Below the pieces are notes generated by a model. That model worked only from the letters and a program-made list of their open reading frames with translations, made no database searches and had not been told where the DNA came from. Below are positions 52,001 through 60,231 of a stretch of DNA of 64,000 bases, one piece after another. Location: assembly GCF_002564045.1 (NCBI RefSeq), contig NZ_PDJK01000001.1:310001-374000 (forward strand), in the 5' to 3' direction. The stretch is from Amycolatopsis sulphurea. GTDB taxonomy: Bacteria > Actinomycetota > Actinomycetes > Mycobacteriales > Pseudonocardiaceae. Each line of letters opens with the position of its first letter. Position 1 is the first letter of the stretch. Both the position numbers and the translations under genes were made by a program.

Positions 52001-53164
52001 CGGTTGGACGATGCCGGTCCAGATCCGACGGGTGAAGACATCGACGCGCTCTTCTCCGACGGCGGGGAAGAACTCGTGAACCGGTACCTCGCTGCGCGGG
52101 AGCAGACCAAAAAGGGGATCATCGATTACCTCGTCCAAAACGGCGGGCAGACCCTGCTGGATCTGATCGGCTATACCGACGCCAAAAGGTGCTTCGGCGA
52201 GGGCGATGTCGCAGCCTGTCTCTGGACGGTACTCAACGTCGGCACGTTGATCTCGATGGCCGGGAAGGTTCCGGAAGTTGTGGCGGCCATCGCCAAGGTC
52301 GGCGGAGGCCTGACCAAGTTCCTCGACGAGGCCAAGACCGGCCAGAAGTTCCTGGAACAGATGCGTGGTGTTGTCACGGCGGCGGAAGCCCGGTGTCCGA
52401 GCGTGCCGAACAGCTTCAGCCCCGCGACACCGGTGTTGCTCGCGGATGGCAGCCATCGTCCGATCAAAGACGTCAAGGCCGGTGACGCAGTCATCACGAC
52501 CGATCCGATTACAGGGCGGACGGGGACACGTCCGGTCTCGGCGGTTATCGTCGGCTCCGGGCGCAAGGATCTGGTCGACGTCACAGCAGACAACGGCGCC
52601 ACGATCCACGCAACAGCCGGGCACCCCTTCTGGGTCGAGAATCGACGGCTCTGGGCGCCCGCGGATCATCTGCGCATTGGTGACCGCCTGCACGACCGGA
52701 AGGACCGGCCGGTGACGGTCAGCGCACTTCGGTCGTACGAGGAGGAAAAAGTCGTCTACAATCTCTCTGTCGAGGAGATGCATACGTACTACGTCGAGGC
52801 GGGCGGTCGAGACGTCCTCGTCCATAACCTCGCCTGTTTGGAAGTGCTGAAGAATTTCGCCAACAAGCAGATGCAGTTCGGCCGCGAGCAGTTCCTTCTC
52901 GACAAGAAGGGGATGGACCACTTCCTGATTCGGCACCACCCGAAGTATTGGGACGGTTCGGTCAAGGAGAATCAGAGCTTCTTTCGTGAGAGCATGACCA
53001 TCGATGAACTTCAGAGCACCATCGAAAGAGTGCTGGCGCAGAACCGGGACACGCTGATCAGCAAGGGGACTGGCGGCATGTACCAGATAGAAGGTACAGT
53101 TGATGGAATAACCTACACCGTGGGGCTGAACAATGGTCGGATTGGCCAGTTCTACCCCCACTGA
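49043..53164 (+). CDS. Polymorphic toxin: ALF repeats, long coiled coil, Hint domain, C-terminal toxin
   Basis: A 1373-residue exported protein. Signal peptide: residues 1-28. ALF-type repeats: about 50-260. A very long Ala/Glu/Arg helical stalk with heptad-like AAARAAAxxAE patterns runs about 330-990. Then comes a helical globular segment, a Hint autoprocessing domain (about 1118-1265: NSFSPATPVLLADGSHRPIKDV to ATAGHPFWV and NLSVEEMHTYYVEAGGRDVLVHN) and a C-terminal module of about 105 residues. That module has GMDHFLIRHHPKYWDGS and SKGTGGMYQIEGTVDGITYTVG, with a histidine-rich motif resembling small RNase-like toxins, but no family could be named. The TTG start is preceded by GAGGGA. A candidate immunity gene follows 15 bp later. 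The toxin end is lower in GC, as expected for exchanged tips. Confidence 0.82.
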   Translation: MKHARRLFLLFIAFAVLAGVVQPGAATAAPGRVAAAADQPAVEDPARPMPSDPYREWDGSAGVPDRGDPRLRQIVVDNAELAEEPEVREAAAAALAVGRSAAIMEFLDHGNAEAQARARARKDEIARRELAEVEALRGTGGPYLKAEVERVLAGSVYDRSDFLAFGKDIANQRDADAAKGEQELRDRARARVLMLTAAAGPAVQRAAQAALDAGDAAITEFLKSGYLVAAKADADTREQQLKDEEARIKAAEELSDLARRSARATQARRNLLVAHGNGVRALEKSANALVLAGNEARTAAQILAANTAGGKHPADAFDRQKNEVARQLGYARQAGEDAQRASASAQVQANILVETGLTYGVQWAQMATGMANAAQAAVSASETAAHTIDATAFTDQARNAQEQAERHAAEAHQWRLHAEEHAKAAARLADAARVQADAAKDAAARTKAARQAAESAEAQAWAAAERTRTARVTAEREAANAAAARQKAERERAAAAAARSRADQQAAVAHSARAEATRQAGIAAGARGAADAANGRAADAETRARGEERNAADARDHAYQAERDQRAAEARAAAMDSMAAAARGGQNQKPAQDAADEARGAAGVARNAAGAARGAANTATGAAAGARAAATEAGAHAARARAAAQQAAAAAARANAAANRAEAEAAATHAARLKADAAASDATFSEAQAAEAARNAMALAERASDEAIQAARSAERTKAEADAAAAESVSAATQAGLAVKAASAAKNSSTAITDPANTAITVVAPFSGGDLDADFVVLVANQAKAIGAEQAAAAQQRATEALDAARRAQDAADRAAGEVKPAFDASAAAAHSSAAAAKSAAEAQKAAADAAVDGAAARAAAARSHDADAQARADAVKARAAANAASNDAAIAGKAASAAERDAAAARAAANRAESDAAAARGAASRAESDATAAEKAAAEAQTHADNTAQAARDALQHAIDAGHAADRAEQAERERKAAERAKQVQRLDDAGPDPTGEDIDALFSDGGEELVNRYLAAREQTKKGIIDYLVQNGGQTLLDLIGYTDAKRCFGEGDVAACLWTVLNVGTLISMAGKVPEVVAAIAKVGGGLTKFLDEAKTGQKFLEQMRGVVTAAEARCPSVPNSFSPATPVLLADGSHRPIKDVKAGDAVITTDPITGRTGTRPVSAVIVGSGRKDLVDVTADNGATIHATAGHPFWVENRRLWAPADHLRIGDRLHDRKDRPVTVSALRSYEEEKVVYNLSVEEMHTYYVEAGGRDVLVHNLACLEVLKNFANKQMQFGREQFLLDKKGMDHFLIRHHPKYWDGSVKENQSFFRESMTIDELQSTIERVLAQNRDTLISKGTGGMYQIEGTVDGITYTVGLNNGRIGQFYPH

Positions 53165-53179
53165 AGAAATGGGAGAATC

Positions 53180-53635
53180 ATGATCGAGGTGCGCACCCTG
53201 CTGCGCGAGTCCGACGGGACCTTTACGCTGCTGTCGGATGCTTCGGTTCCGGGGGCTTCGGTGCCGGATTCGGACTACATCGAAGGCGCGATCGAGCTGG
53301 TGATCAACGGGGTCGAGATCTGCGGCCAAGCTCAGTGGGATCTCGTTGACCAGCTGTGGGTGTACATCTGCACGATGCTCGGCGACTTCCGTATCCGGAA
53401 TCGTGTTTCAACCAGGTTTCCAGATATGCCCGTCGAACTGATTTTCGAACGGCAAAAGGTTGGCCGTATGCTGGTCACGTGCGTCGGGAAGGTGGCGCGC
53501 CGGACGTCGGTTGCGGAGGACGAGTTCTTGCGCGCGATGGCGAAGGCCGCCCGGTCTGCACTGACAGGGCTTGCGGTATTGGCCCCGGTCAATGCGATGT
53601 CCTACGAAGAAGCGTTGAGCCTGCTTGCGTCGTGA
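53180..53635 (+). CDS. Candidate immunity protein to the C-terminal toxin
   Basis: A 151-residue soluble, acidic protein without signal peptide or membrane span: MIEVRTLLRESDGTFTLLSD, DLVDQLWVYICTMLGDFRIR, RVSTRFPDMPVELIFERQKV. I do not recognise the family. Its position 15 bp after the Hint-toxin gene, same strand, cytosolic nature and lower GC are the standard signs of an immunity partner for a polymorphic toxin. GGGAGAATC precedes the ATG. The role is inferred from context only. Confidence 0.65.
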   Translation: MIEVRTLLRESDGTFTLLSDASVPGASVPDSDYIEGAIELVINGVEICGQAQWDLVDQLWVYICTMLGDFRIRNRVSTRFPDMPVELIFERQKVGRMLVTCVGKVARRTSVAEDEFLRAMAKAARSALTGLAVLAPVNAMSYEEALSLLAS

Positions 53636-54322
53636 TCGGCGAAACGGCATGACAAGGGGGTTTGAACAGCGATATCTATTTAATGAGGGGAGGGTGAACT
53701 GATGTGCATTCTCTATTTAACTTCTCGCGGCAGGGTCTGCGGGAGCGGGCTTGCTCCCCTGCCTCCGCGGGCTCTGAAGATCAAAAGTATACCGAGTCAG
53801 ACTGAACCGGTTCTCTGTAGGCCCAGAGACCGTCACGGTGCTGGACGGGGTCGGACGCCGTTATTCTAGAACGGCGTGTCGAAGAGGACTGCGACGCCGA
53901 GTCGGCGCTGCTCGGCGACCTGATTGTCCGATATTCGCCGGATCCTGCAGCTGAGGTGATCGAATTCTGAGCGGATGCGGCGATGCCGGCAATTAGCGTC
54001 CCGGGTCGTCTGGTGGCCGAACATGCGGCGCACTGATGGACACTGGTGATGAGGGTCGGAGCTACTTGCCGCAAAGCAAGATTTTATCGCAGACTGGCAC
54101 TCCGGTCGAATAATTGCAGGAAAGGTGTACCAGGTCGACCGAGGTGTGCTACAGGAAGATCATGATTGTCGCCGACTATTTATGGCATAGGGTAACCGTG
54201 GATGCGGCGAATGGTATTTCGTTGGTTTACTGCGGGAGTAATTCGGGGTGATCGGGGGTTATGCGGGGTTTGCCGAAGATCGCCGATGCAGGGGCACCAC
54301 AGGGGTAGGAATTCAGAGGGGA
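53636..54322. other. Low-GC intergenic region with gene debris
   Basis: 687 bp with no supported gene. A stem GGGAGCGGGCTTGCTCCC (53741-53758), extended by GGCAGGG/CCCTGCC, may be a terminator for the toxin-immunity operon. A stop-ended plus-strand stretch around 53860-53970 reads CDAESALLGDLIVRYSPDPA then AEVIEF, with no start codon in range; it may be the end of a lost gene, perhaps another immunity or toxin module. Base composition is clearly less GC-rich than the rest of the window, typical of recombination between toxin tips. Confidence 0.55.
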
Positions 54323-56413
54323 ATGAGAGTGTTTGCAATGGGCAAGAGGCCCGGCCTGCCCGGCCGGGTGCTGATCACCGTCGCCGCTACGGCCGTGTTG
54401 ACGGGGTTCGCGACCCCGCCGGTTTGGGCCGACGCCGTGCCGGTGGTGCCGTCGATGCCGTCGGTGAGGGCGTTGGCCGAGGCGCCCGTCGACCCTGCCG
54501 TTCCGCCGGCGACCCGGGTGCCGGAGGCGACTCAGGGCGAGAGGGTGGAGGCGGTCCGGTCGTTGGGACTGGACATCGACAACGGCTGGCTCGTCCTGCG
54601 TGACCACGATTTCGTCTTCAAGATTTTCGACACCGCCGACCCGGTGCGGTTCCCGCTGGTGAAAGAAGGCGCGCTGCAGGCATTCCGGGATGGCGATACG
54701 GCGTCGACGTTGTTCATCCGGTCCGGGGTCACCGAACTGGCCGGGCGTGATCGGGACAACTACGCGCGTGGGCGGTTGGAGCGTGACCAGGCGCGGCGAT
54801 TGAAGCAGAGCGCTGCCGCGCTCGTCGCGATGCCGGTTACTGATCAGCAGCTCGATCTGGGTTACCGTGACTTCATTTACGACTTGTGGCATTTCGTGAC
54901 CGGCTATCCGAAGGTCAAGGCAGCTGCGCTCGCGGCCTACGGGGCGTCGGAAGCCGAGCAGAAAGTCTTTCTTGCCAACGGTTTGCTCGCGGCGAAGCGA
55001 CAGGACCAGACGGACGCGATCAACGCCGACAAGGACCGTGACGAGGCGGAGAAAGTACGGCTGGCGGCACGGGACGCCCGGCAGAACGCGGCCACCGTCG
55101 TCGGATTGCAGACCACCGACGTGATGCTCGATCTGGCCGACGACTTCTTCATCCGGAAGATCCTGGAGAAAGCGGCGCCGGGGACCCAGATCGCCATTGC
55201 CGCTCAGGCTTCCTTGAGCAGTGCGGTTCCGGCAGATTGGAAGGCTTACCTTGCCACTGGCATTTATGCCGCGCGTGATCGCGATGTCGCGGTAGAGAAC
55301 GAAAAGAAGGCTGCGGAGAACCGTCGGGTCGTACGGGAGATCAAGGCCCGCGCCGAGAATGGTGGAATGCGGCCCCGCCTGGTCGCCGCCGCTGTCGCCG
55401 CGCTTGCCGGCTCCGACCACGACATCGAGGCCTTCCTGCAAACCGGCCAACATGCTGTGCCGACGCAGTCGCTGGAAGCGACTACCTCCGGTGTCCGTGG
55501 CGCGTACGTCGCCAGTAACGGTGGCAGCACTTACATTGTCCGGGGTGAGCCCGGCACTCGGAGCACTGCGAAGCTGACCGACGCTACCTGGACGATCAAG
55601 GATGGCTTGGCCGACCCGAATTGCTTCTCGCTGGAGTCCACCCAGTTCGAGGGCAGTTACCTGCGCGCCGACGGCGACATGGTGAAGCTCGCCGCCAATG
55701 ACGGTGGTACCCCGTTCAAGAACGACGCAACCTGGTGCGCCAGCCCGGGCACGTCGGGTTCCGGTGTGTCGCTGGAGTCCTACTCCCACCGTGGCCACTT
55801 CTTGCGCCACTGGGGCGGCCAGGTGTATGCCGCCGCCAGTACCGACAGTGGCACCTACAACGCCAGCTGGCTGTTCAAAGAGGACACCACCTGGTCAGTG
55901 GTCGACCCGGACCCGGAGGTGACCACGCCGATCACGTTGCGCTGGAAGAACGACGACGCCCTCCGCGCCAAGCTGGGCGCCCCGGTTGCGCCCGAGGTGT
56001 ACGACGCGTTCGGCGGCGGGGTCCGTTACCGCGACTACGCCGGCGGCCGGATGTACTGGAGCGCTGCGACGGGTGCGCACGCGGTCACCGGTGCAGCGTT
56101 GGAGAAATACCAGAGTGCTGGCGAATACCGTTGGAAACTGCCCACCATCGACACCACTCCGACGCCGAATGTCGAGGGCAGCTTTACTCACGTGCAGAAC
56201 GGCGGCTCGATCTACTGGTCGCCCGCCACCGGTGCGCACCTGATCTACGGCGCGATCGGCGACCACTACGCCCGGCTCGGCTGGGAACGTTCCTACCTCG
56301 GTTTCCCCACCAGCGACGAAATCCAGGCCGGGAATCTGCGCCGTAACACCTTCCAACACGGCGTCATCGATCATGACCCGGCGACCGGCCGGACCCGGGA
56401 CTACCGGACCTGA
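54323..56413 (+). CDS. Secreted ALF-repeat protein with AbfB and LGFP domains
   Basis: A 696-residue exported protein. The signal peptide ends near VWA (about residue 36). ALF-repeat-like units span about residues 70-380 (LRDHDFVFKIFDTADPVRFPLVKEGALQAFRDGDTASTLFIRSG and similar). A beta-trefoil AbfB-like domain follows (about 395-530: YVASNGGSTYIVRG, FSLESTQFEGSYLRADGD, VSLESYSHRGHFLRH). LGFP repeats form the C-terminus (GGRMYWSAATGAHAV, GGSIYWSPATGAHLI, LGWERSYLGFP). AbfB modules bind arabinose-containing glycans and LGFP repeats associate with the actinobacterial cell wall, so it may anchor on arabinogalactan-type envelopes. No catalytic domain seen. ATG at 54323; 54338 possible. Confidence 0.8.
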   Translation: MRVFAMGKRPGLPGRVLITVAATAVLTGFATPPVWADAVPVVPSMPSVRALAEAPVDPAVPPATRVPEATQGERVEAVRSLGLDIDNGWLVLRDHDFVFKIFDTADPVRFPLVKEGALQAFRDGDTASTLFIRSGVTELAGRDRDNYARGRLERDQARRLKQSAAALVAMPVTDQQLDLGYRDFIYDLWHFVTGYPKVKAAALAAYGASEAEQKVFLANGLLAAKRQDQTDAINADKDRDEAEKVRLAARDARQNAATVVGLQTTDVMLDLADDFFIRKILEKAAPGTQIAIAAQASLSSAVPADWKAYLATGIYAARDRDVAVENEKKAAENRRVVREIKARAENGGMRPRLVAAAVAALAGSDHDIEAFLQTGQHAVPTQSLEATTSGVRGAYVASNGGSTYIVRGEPGTRSTAKLTDATWTIKDGLADPNCFSLESTQFEGSYLRADGDMVKLAANDGGTPFKNDATWCASPGTSGSGVSLESYSHRGHFLRHWGGQVYAAASTDSGTYNASWLFKEDTTWSVVDPDPEVTTPITLRWKNDDALRAKLGAPVAPEVYDAFGGGVRYRDYAGGRMYWSAATGAHAVTGAALEKYQSAGEYRWKLPTIDTTPTPNVEGSFTHVQNGGSIYWSPATGAHLIYGAIGDHYARLGWERSYLGFPTSDEIQAGNLRRNTFQHGVIDHDPATGRTRDYRT

Positions 56414-56643
56414 CCCGGCGGCACGGAACCGGGGTCACCCCGTCACGCGCGAGGCGGCCCCGGTTCCGGCGATAGTCCTTGCACTGCTGAGCGTCGGTCA
56501 AATTAGATCGTCCTGTCACGCTAAAGTGTCCGCAAGGCCTCCGGTGTTCAGGTTCCTCATGGCGACGAACTACCTGCCGAAGACCTCTGGTCCCCGATTC
56601 CCGACTCGCCGGATCCCCGGTGTGCTCGAAAGGTCCCCCCACC

Positions 56644-57408
56644 ATGCGAAAAGCCCGATTTGTCGCGCTCGTGTCACTTCTGGCCCTCGGTCTCGGTATG
56701 TGCACGACGGTCGGCGCGGACGCCGCGCAGGAGCGCACCTGGTGCGCCCGCAAGGGCTCGGTCGCCATCCTCGGCACCTCGGCCGACACCGGCTACGCCA
56801 CCACCGGCTACCGGTCCGCCACCGACACCTACGCGCCCACCACCTACGGGTGGGCCACGAAATTGGCCAACGACCTGCACGCGGAATGGGGTACCGAAAC
56901 CCGCAACCACTCGCACAACGGCGCGCTCGCCGCCGACTACCTGCCCGGCGGCCGCTGGGCGGACACCACCGGCGCGCTCGCCGACCTGACGGCTCACACC
57001 CCGGATCTGGTCCTCGTCGACCTCGGCGGCAACGAGCTGATCTCACAGGCCGACCCCGCGAAATTCCGGGGCGATCTGGAGAAGGTGATCGACGGTATCC
57101 GCGCCGCGCGGCCCGGGGTCGACATCCTGATGTCCATCTACGCCGAGCTGAAGTGGACCCCGAACCCCTATGGCGGCTCGGTCCAGCGTTACACCTGGGA
57201 CCAGTATGCCTCGGTGATCCACCAGACCGCGGTCGCCAAGGGCACCGCGCTGGTCGACCTGCGGCAGTACATCCCGCCCGCCGGCTCGGCGAACCTGCCG
57301 AACCCGAGCCCGTGGAACGCCGACGGCATCCACCTCAACGACGCCGGGAACCTCGCCGAGTACGGCATGTGGTGGGGCTGGACCTCCAGCATCGGCAGCA
57401 TCTGCTGA
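56644..57408 (+). CDS. Secreted SGNH/GDSL-like hydrolase
   Basis: A 254-residue exported protein with a signal peptide (about residues 1-28, ADA end). SGNH-like blocks: SVAILGTSADTG near the N-terminus, where the catalytic serine lies in TSAD rather than GDS; an LVDLGGNELIS segment with the oxyanion asparagine; and DGIHLNDAGN with the Asp-x-x-His pair. It probably removes acyl or other ester groups from a surface or extracellular substrate. Cysteines near both ends may form a disulfide. The start ATG is taken from the signal peptide layout. Confidence 0.85.
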   Translation: MRKARFVALVSLLALGLGMCTTVGADAAQERTWCARKGSVAILGTSADTGYATTGYRSATDTYAPTTYGWATKLANDLHAEWGTETRNHSHNGALAADYLPGGRWADTTGALADLTAHTPDLVLVDLGGNELISQADPAKFRGDLEKVIDGIRAARPGVDILMSIYAELKWTPNPYGGSVQRYTWDQYASVIHQTAVAKGTALVDLRQYIPPAGSANLPNPSPWNADGIHLNDAGNLAEYGMWWGWTSSIGSIC

Positions 57409-57491
57409 GTCCAGCACCTTCCCGGCTGAGTGTCCGGCTCCCTGATCACCCGGGCCGGTGGGGCGAACGCATGACCGGGTGCTGCGGTGGG

Positions 57492-57664
57492 CAGTGTGTC
57501 GGCAAAGTTGGTGTGGAGGTCTGTGAAGGGGCCCTTCACGGACTCAGAGTCCGTGAAGGGCCCCTTCACCGACCTGAAGCCGGTCCGGCGCACGCCACGA
57601 GGTGGTCGCACACACCTCAGCATCGCCCGCTGCCGTGTCCCCGACCAACTTTGCCGGAACCCTG
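57492..57664 (+). mobile_element. Miniature inverted-repeat element, internally deleted (copy 6)
   Basis: 173 bp, starting CAGTGTGTCGGCAAAGTTGG and ending ACTTTGCCGGAACCCTG. It is flanked by a perfect 10-bp repeat CTGCGGTGGG (57482-57491 and 57665-57674). The intact hairpin occupies 57523-57569. The sequence between the hairpin and the right end is shortened. It lies in the 516-bp gap between the SGNH hydrolase and GNAT genes. The rest of that gap shows no gene. Confidence 0.9.
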
Positions 57665-57924
57665 CTGCGGTGGGCATGCGCTGGGCAGTTCGCATTGCTC
57701 CCATGCTGAGCGGATCATGACGCCCGTCGTTCGAGGGCGAACCGGGTCGCGTGACCACGGTGCCGCTGAGCATGGTGGGCAGTTCGGCCGGAAACGGGGT
57801 AGCTGCATTGATTCGCCCGGGCCGTGGGGTCGTTGCATGCCCGGTGATCGTTGAAGGAGTGCTGCGCCGGGCGGCTCACGCGGACACCCCGCCAACCACC
57901 GCACCCACGGCTACGCTGCGTCGT

Positions 57925-58470
57925 GTGACTGCTCCGGAGATCACGCTGCTGCCGCCGTCCGCGGCCGGGGACATCGCGCTCGTGGCCGCGGTGAGTGACC
58001 TGGTCAATCTGGTCTACGCGGAGTCCGAGACGGGCCTCTGGTCCGGCGCGGTCGACCGCACCACGCCCGCCGAGGTGGCCGGGTTCGTCGCCGCGGGGGA
58101 GATCGCGGTGGCGCGGCTCGGCGGCCGGCTGGCCGGCTGTGTCCGGGTGTGCCGCCTCGCCGACGACACGGGGGAGTTCGGCATGCTGGCCGCGTCGCCC
58201 GAGGTGCGCGGCACGGGGCTGGGCCGGGCGCTGGTCGCCTTCGCCGAACGGCACAGCCGCGCGGCCGGGCATCGCCGGATTCAGCTGGAACTGCTGGTGC
58301 CGCGCGACGGTACCCACCCGGCGAAGGATTTCCTCGCCCGCTGGTACCGCAGGCTCGGTTACGAGGTGGTCCGGACCACTACCCTCGACGTGGATTTCCC
58401 GCACCTCGCGCCGCTGCTCGCGGTGCCGTGCGAATTCCTGGTGTACCACAAGGATCTCACCCCGGCCTGA
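57925..58470 (+). CDS. GNAT-family N-acetyltransferase
   Basis: A 181-residue acetyltransferase. The acetyl-CoA pyrophosphate loop appears as EVRGTGLGRALVAFAERHSRAAGHRRIQLELLVPRDG, preceded by the strand GEFGMLAASPEVRG, and ends FLARWYRRLGYEVVRTTTLD. It acetylates an unknown amine. The GTG at 57925 is preferred, since the upstream in-frame region (from 57751) reads as non-coding low-complexity and would place the domain too far in. It is followed after 78 bp by an MFS gene. Confidence 0.85.
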   Translation: MTAPEITLLPPSAAGDIALVAAVSDLVNLVYAESETGLWSGAVDRTTPAEVAGFVAAGEIAVARLGGRLAGCVRVCRLADDTGEFGMLAASPEVRGTGLGRALVAFAERHSRAAGHRRIQLELLVPRDGTHPAKDFLARWYRRLGYEVVRTTTLDVDFPHLAPLLAVPCEFLVYHKDLTPA

Positions 58471-58548
58471 GGCCTTCCGTGCGAGACGGACCGCGCCCCG
58501 CCGTGCGATCATCGGGACAGACCCGCCGTCGACCAGGAAACGAGGCCG

Positions 58549-59718
58549 ATGACCGAGCTGTCCCCACCCCAGGCACGGACCGTCGCGCGCCGGGCCCGTG
58601 CGGCGACCTGGATCGTGTTCGCGCTCAACGGTTTCGCGGTCGGCATGTGGGTGGTGCATATCCCGGTGGTCGAGCGCGCCGCGGGGATCTCGCACCCCGC
58701 GCTGGGCGCGCTGCTGCTGGTGCTCGGCGGCGCCGCGCTCGCCGGGATGCAGGTCGCCGGCCGGCTGGCCGACCGGTTCGGCAATCACCGGATCGTGCCC
58801 GTCGCGGGGATCCTGCTCGGGGTGGCGCTGGTGCTGCCGGGGCTGGCGGGGAACTGGTGGACGCTGGCGCTGGCCCTGCTCGGGTTCGGCTTCTTCAACG
58901 GCTCGCTCGACGTCGCGATGAACGCGCAGGCGGTGGTCGTGGAACGGGCCTACTCGCGGCCGATCATGGCGGCGTTCCACGCGATGTGGTCGATCGGCGG
59001 GGCGCTGGCCTCGGTGGCCGGTGCGGCGGTGCTCGACGCGGGGCTGCCTGCCGTGGTCTCGCTCGGCGGCACCGGGCTGCTGTGCGCGCTGGTGGTGGCC
59101 GTGGCCGGCCGGTTCCTGCTGGCCACGCCCGCGGCCTCGGCGCAAGAGTCCACTGTGGACGAGAGGAAGAGCCCGCCGGCCCGGCTCGTCTGGCTGCTCG
59201 GCCTTCTCGCGCTCGCCATGATGCTGTCCGAGGGCGTGGCGAACGACTGGTCGGCGCTGTACCTGCGCGACGGGCTGGGCACCTCGGAGAGCACCGCCGC
59301 CCTGGCCTACGGTTCGTTCGCGGTCGCGATGACGGTGGGCCGGTTCGCCACCGACCGGGTGGCCGCGTTCGCCGGGCCGGTGGCGGTGATGCGGTACGGG
59401 TCGGCGCTCGCCGCGCTCGGGCTGACGGTCGCGTCGGCGTCGCCGTGGGTGCCGTTGTCCCTGATCGGCTGGGCGGTGTTCGGGCTGGGCCTTTCCGGCG
59501 GCGTTCCGCAGCTGTTCACCGCGGCGGGAAACCTGGACACCCGCGCGTCCGGCGCGTTGATGGCCCGCGTGGTCGGCGTCGGCTACCTCGGCCTGCTCTC
59601 GGGCCCGGCGATCATCGGCGGGCTGGCGCACTTCATGCCGCTCAACGTCACGTTCGTGCTGCCGATCGTCTTGTGCCTGCTCGGGGTGATCTTCGCCCCG
59701 GCGCTCAAGCCCCGGTGA
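58549..59718 (+). CDS. MFS transporter (YbjJ-like)
   Basis: A 389-residue membrane protein with about 12 predicted spans. It has the MFS loop 2-3 motif GRLADRFGNHRIVPVAG and the helix ALALLGFGFFNGSLDVAMNAQAVVVERAYSRPIMAAFHAMWSIGG, which is typical of the YbjJ-type subfamily of unknown substrate. ATG start after CGAGG. It is co-directional with the GNAT gene, and the pair could share a transcript and a role in metabolite modification and export, though this is speculative. Confidence 0.87.
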   Translation: MTELSPPQARTVARRARAATWIVFALNGFAVGMWVVHIPVVERAAGISHPALGALLLVLGGAALAGMQVAGRLADRFGNHRIVPVAGILLGVALVLPGLAGNWWTLALALLGFGFFNGSLDVAMNAQAVVVERAYSRPIMAAFHAMWSIGGALASVAGAAVLDAGLPAVVSLGGTGLLCALVVAVAGRFLLATPAASAQESTVDERKSPPARLVWLLGLLALAMMLSEGVANDWSALYLRDGLGTSESTAALAYGSFAVAMTVGRFATDRVAAFAGPVAVMRYGSALAALGLTVASASPWVPLSLIGWAVFGLGLSGGVPQLFTAAGNLDTRASGALMARVVGVGYLGLLSGPAIIGGLAHFMPLNVTFVLPIVLCLLGVIFAPALKPR

Positions 59719-59727
59719 CCCGGACGC

Positions 59728-60231
59728 TCAGGGGTGGCATCGTGCCGCCGGGAGGGTCCGGCCGCCGCCGCTGAGGACCACCGTGGCCAGCTCGGCCAGG
59801 CTGTCGTCCGACAGCAGGGTGCAGACGATCTGGTCGACCGCGGTCGCGGACAGCGTGGTGACGTCCGAGTGCAGGTTCGCCTGCACGCTCACGCCGGCAG
59901 TCGTCACCGTGGCGGGCAGGGCGGTCTTCGGCACCTCCGTGGTGAAGCCTCCCTCGCCGGACCGGCCGTCCGGTCCGGCGGCCAGCATGCCGATCAGCCC
60001 GGCCGGCTCCGGGGGCGGGCCTGAGCGCGACACCGGGGTCACCGAGCCGCCCCGGACGAAGTACAGCACCACGTCCTGCCCCGCCCCGGGGGCCGCGGTG
60101 CCGGACCGGCCGGGCGGGTAGGCCGGTCCGCTCGGTGCTCCGTTACCCGGGATCACCCCGCTGGGCCGCACTCCGCATCCGGTGGCCAGCAGCGCGACCG
60201 CGGCCAGCACGCACACCGTCCGGCGGGTCAC
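59728..60231 (-). CDS. GerMN-like lipoprotein, third gene of a two-component operon
   Basis: A 167-residue lipoprotein. The signal peptide VCVLAAVALLATGC has its lipid-modified cysteine at about residue 19. A small domain follows: VVLYFVRGGSVTPVSRSGPPPEPAGLIGMLAAGPD and ALPATVTTAGVSVQANLHSDVTTLSATAVDQIVCTL, which resembles the GerMN/sporulation lipoprotein fold. Its GTG start overlaps the kinase stop by 4 bases (GTGA at 60231-60228), so it is coupled to the sensor and may modulate it, as in lipoprotein-kinase-regulator operons of Streptomyces such as cseA-cseB-cseC. Confidence 0.75.
   Translation of the reverse strand: MTRRTVCVLAAVALLATGCGVRPSGVIPGNGAPSGPAYPPGRSGTAAPGAGQDVVLYFVRGGSVTPVSRSGPPPEPAGLIGMLAAGPDGRSGEGGFTTEVPKTALPATVTTAGVSVQANLHSDVTTLSATAVDQIVCTLLSDDSLAELATVVLSGGGRTLPAARCHP

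Noticed and set aside
53781..54074. 97-codon minus-strand frame after the immunity gene
   Set aside because: Ser/Arg/Ala-biased composition, no ribosome binding site, region has signs of debris; no support as a gene.
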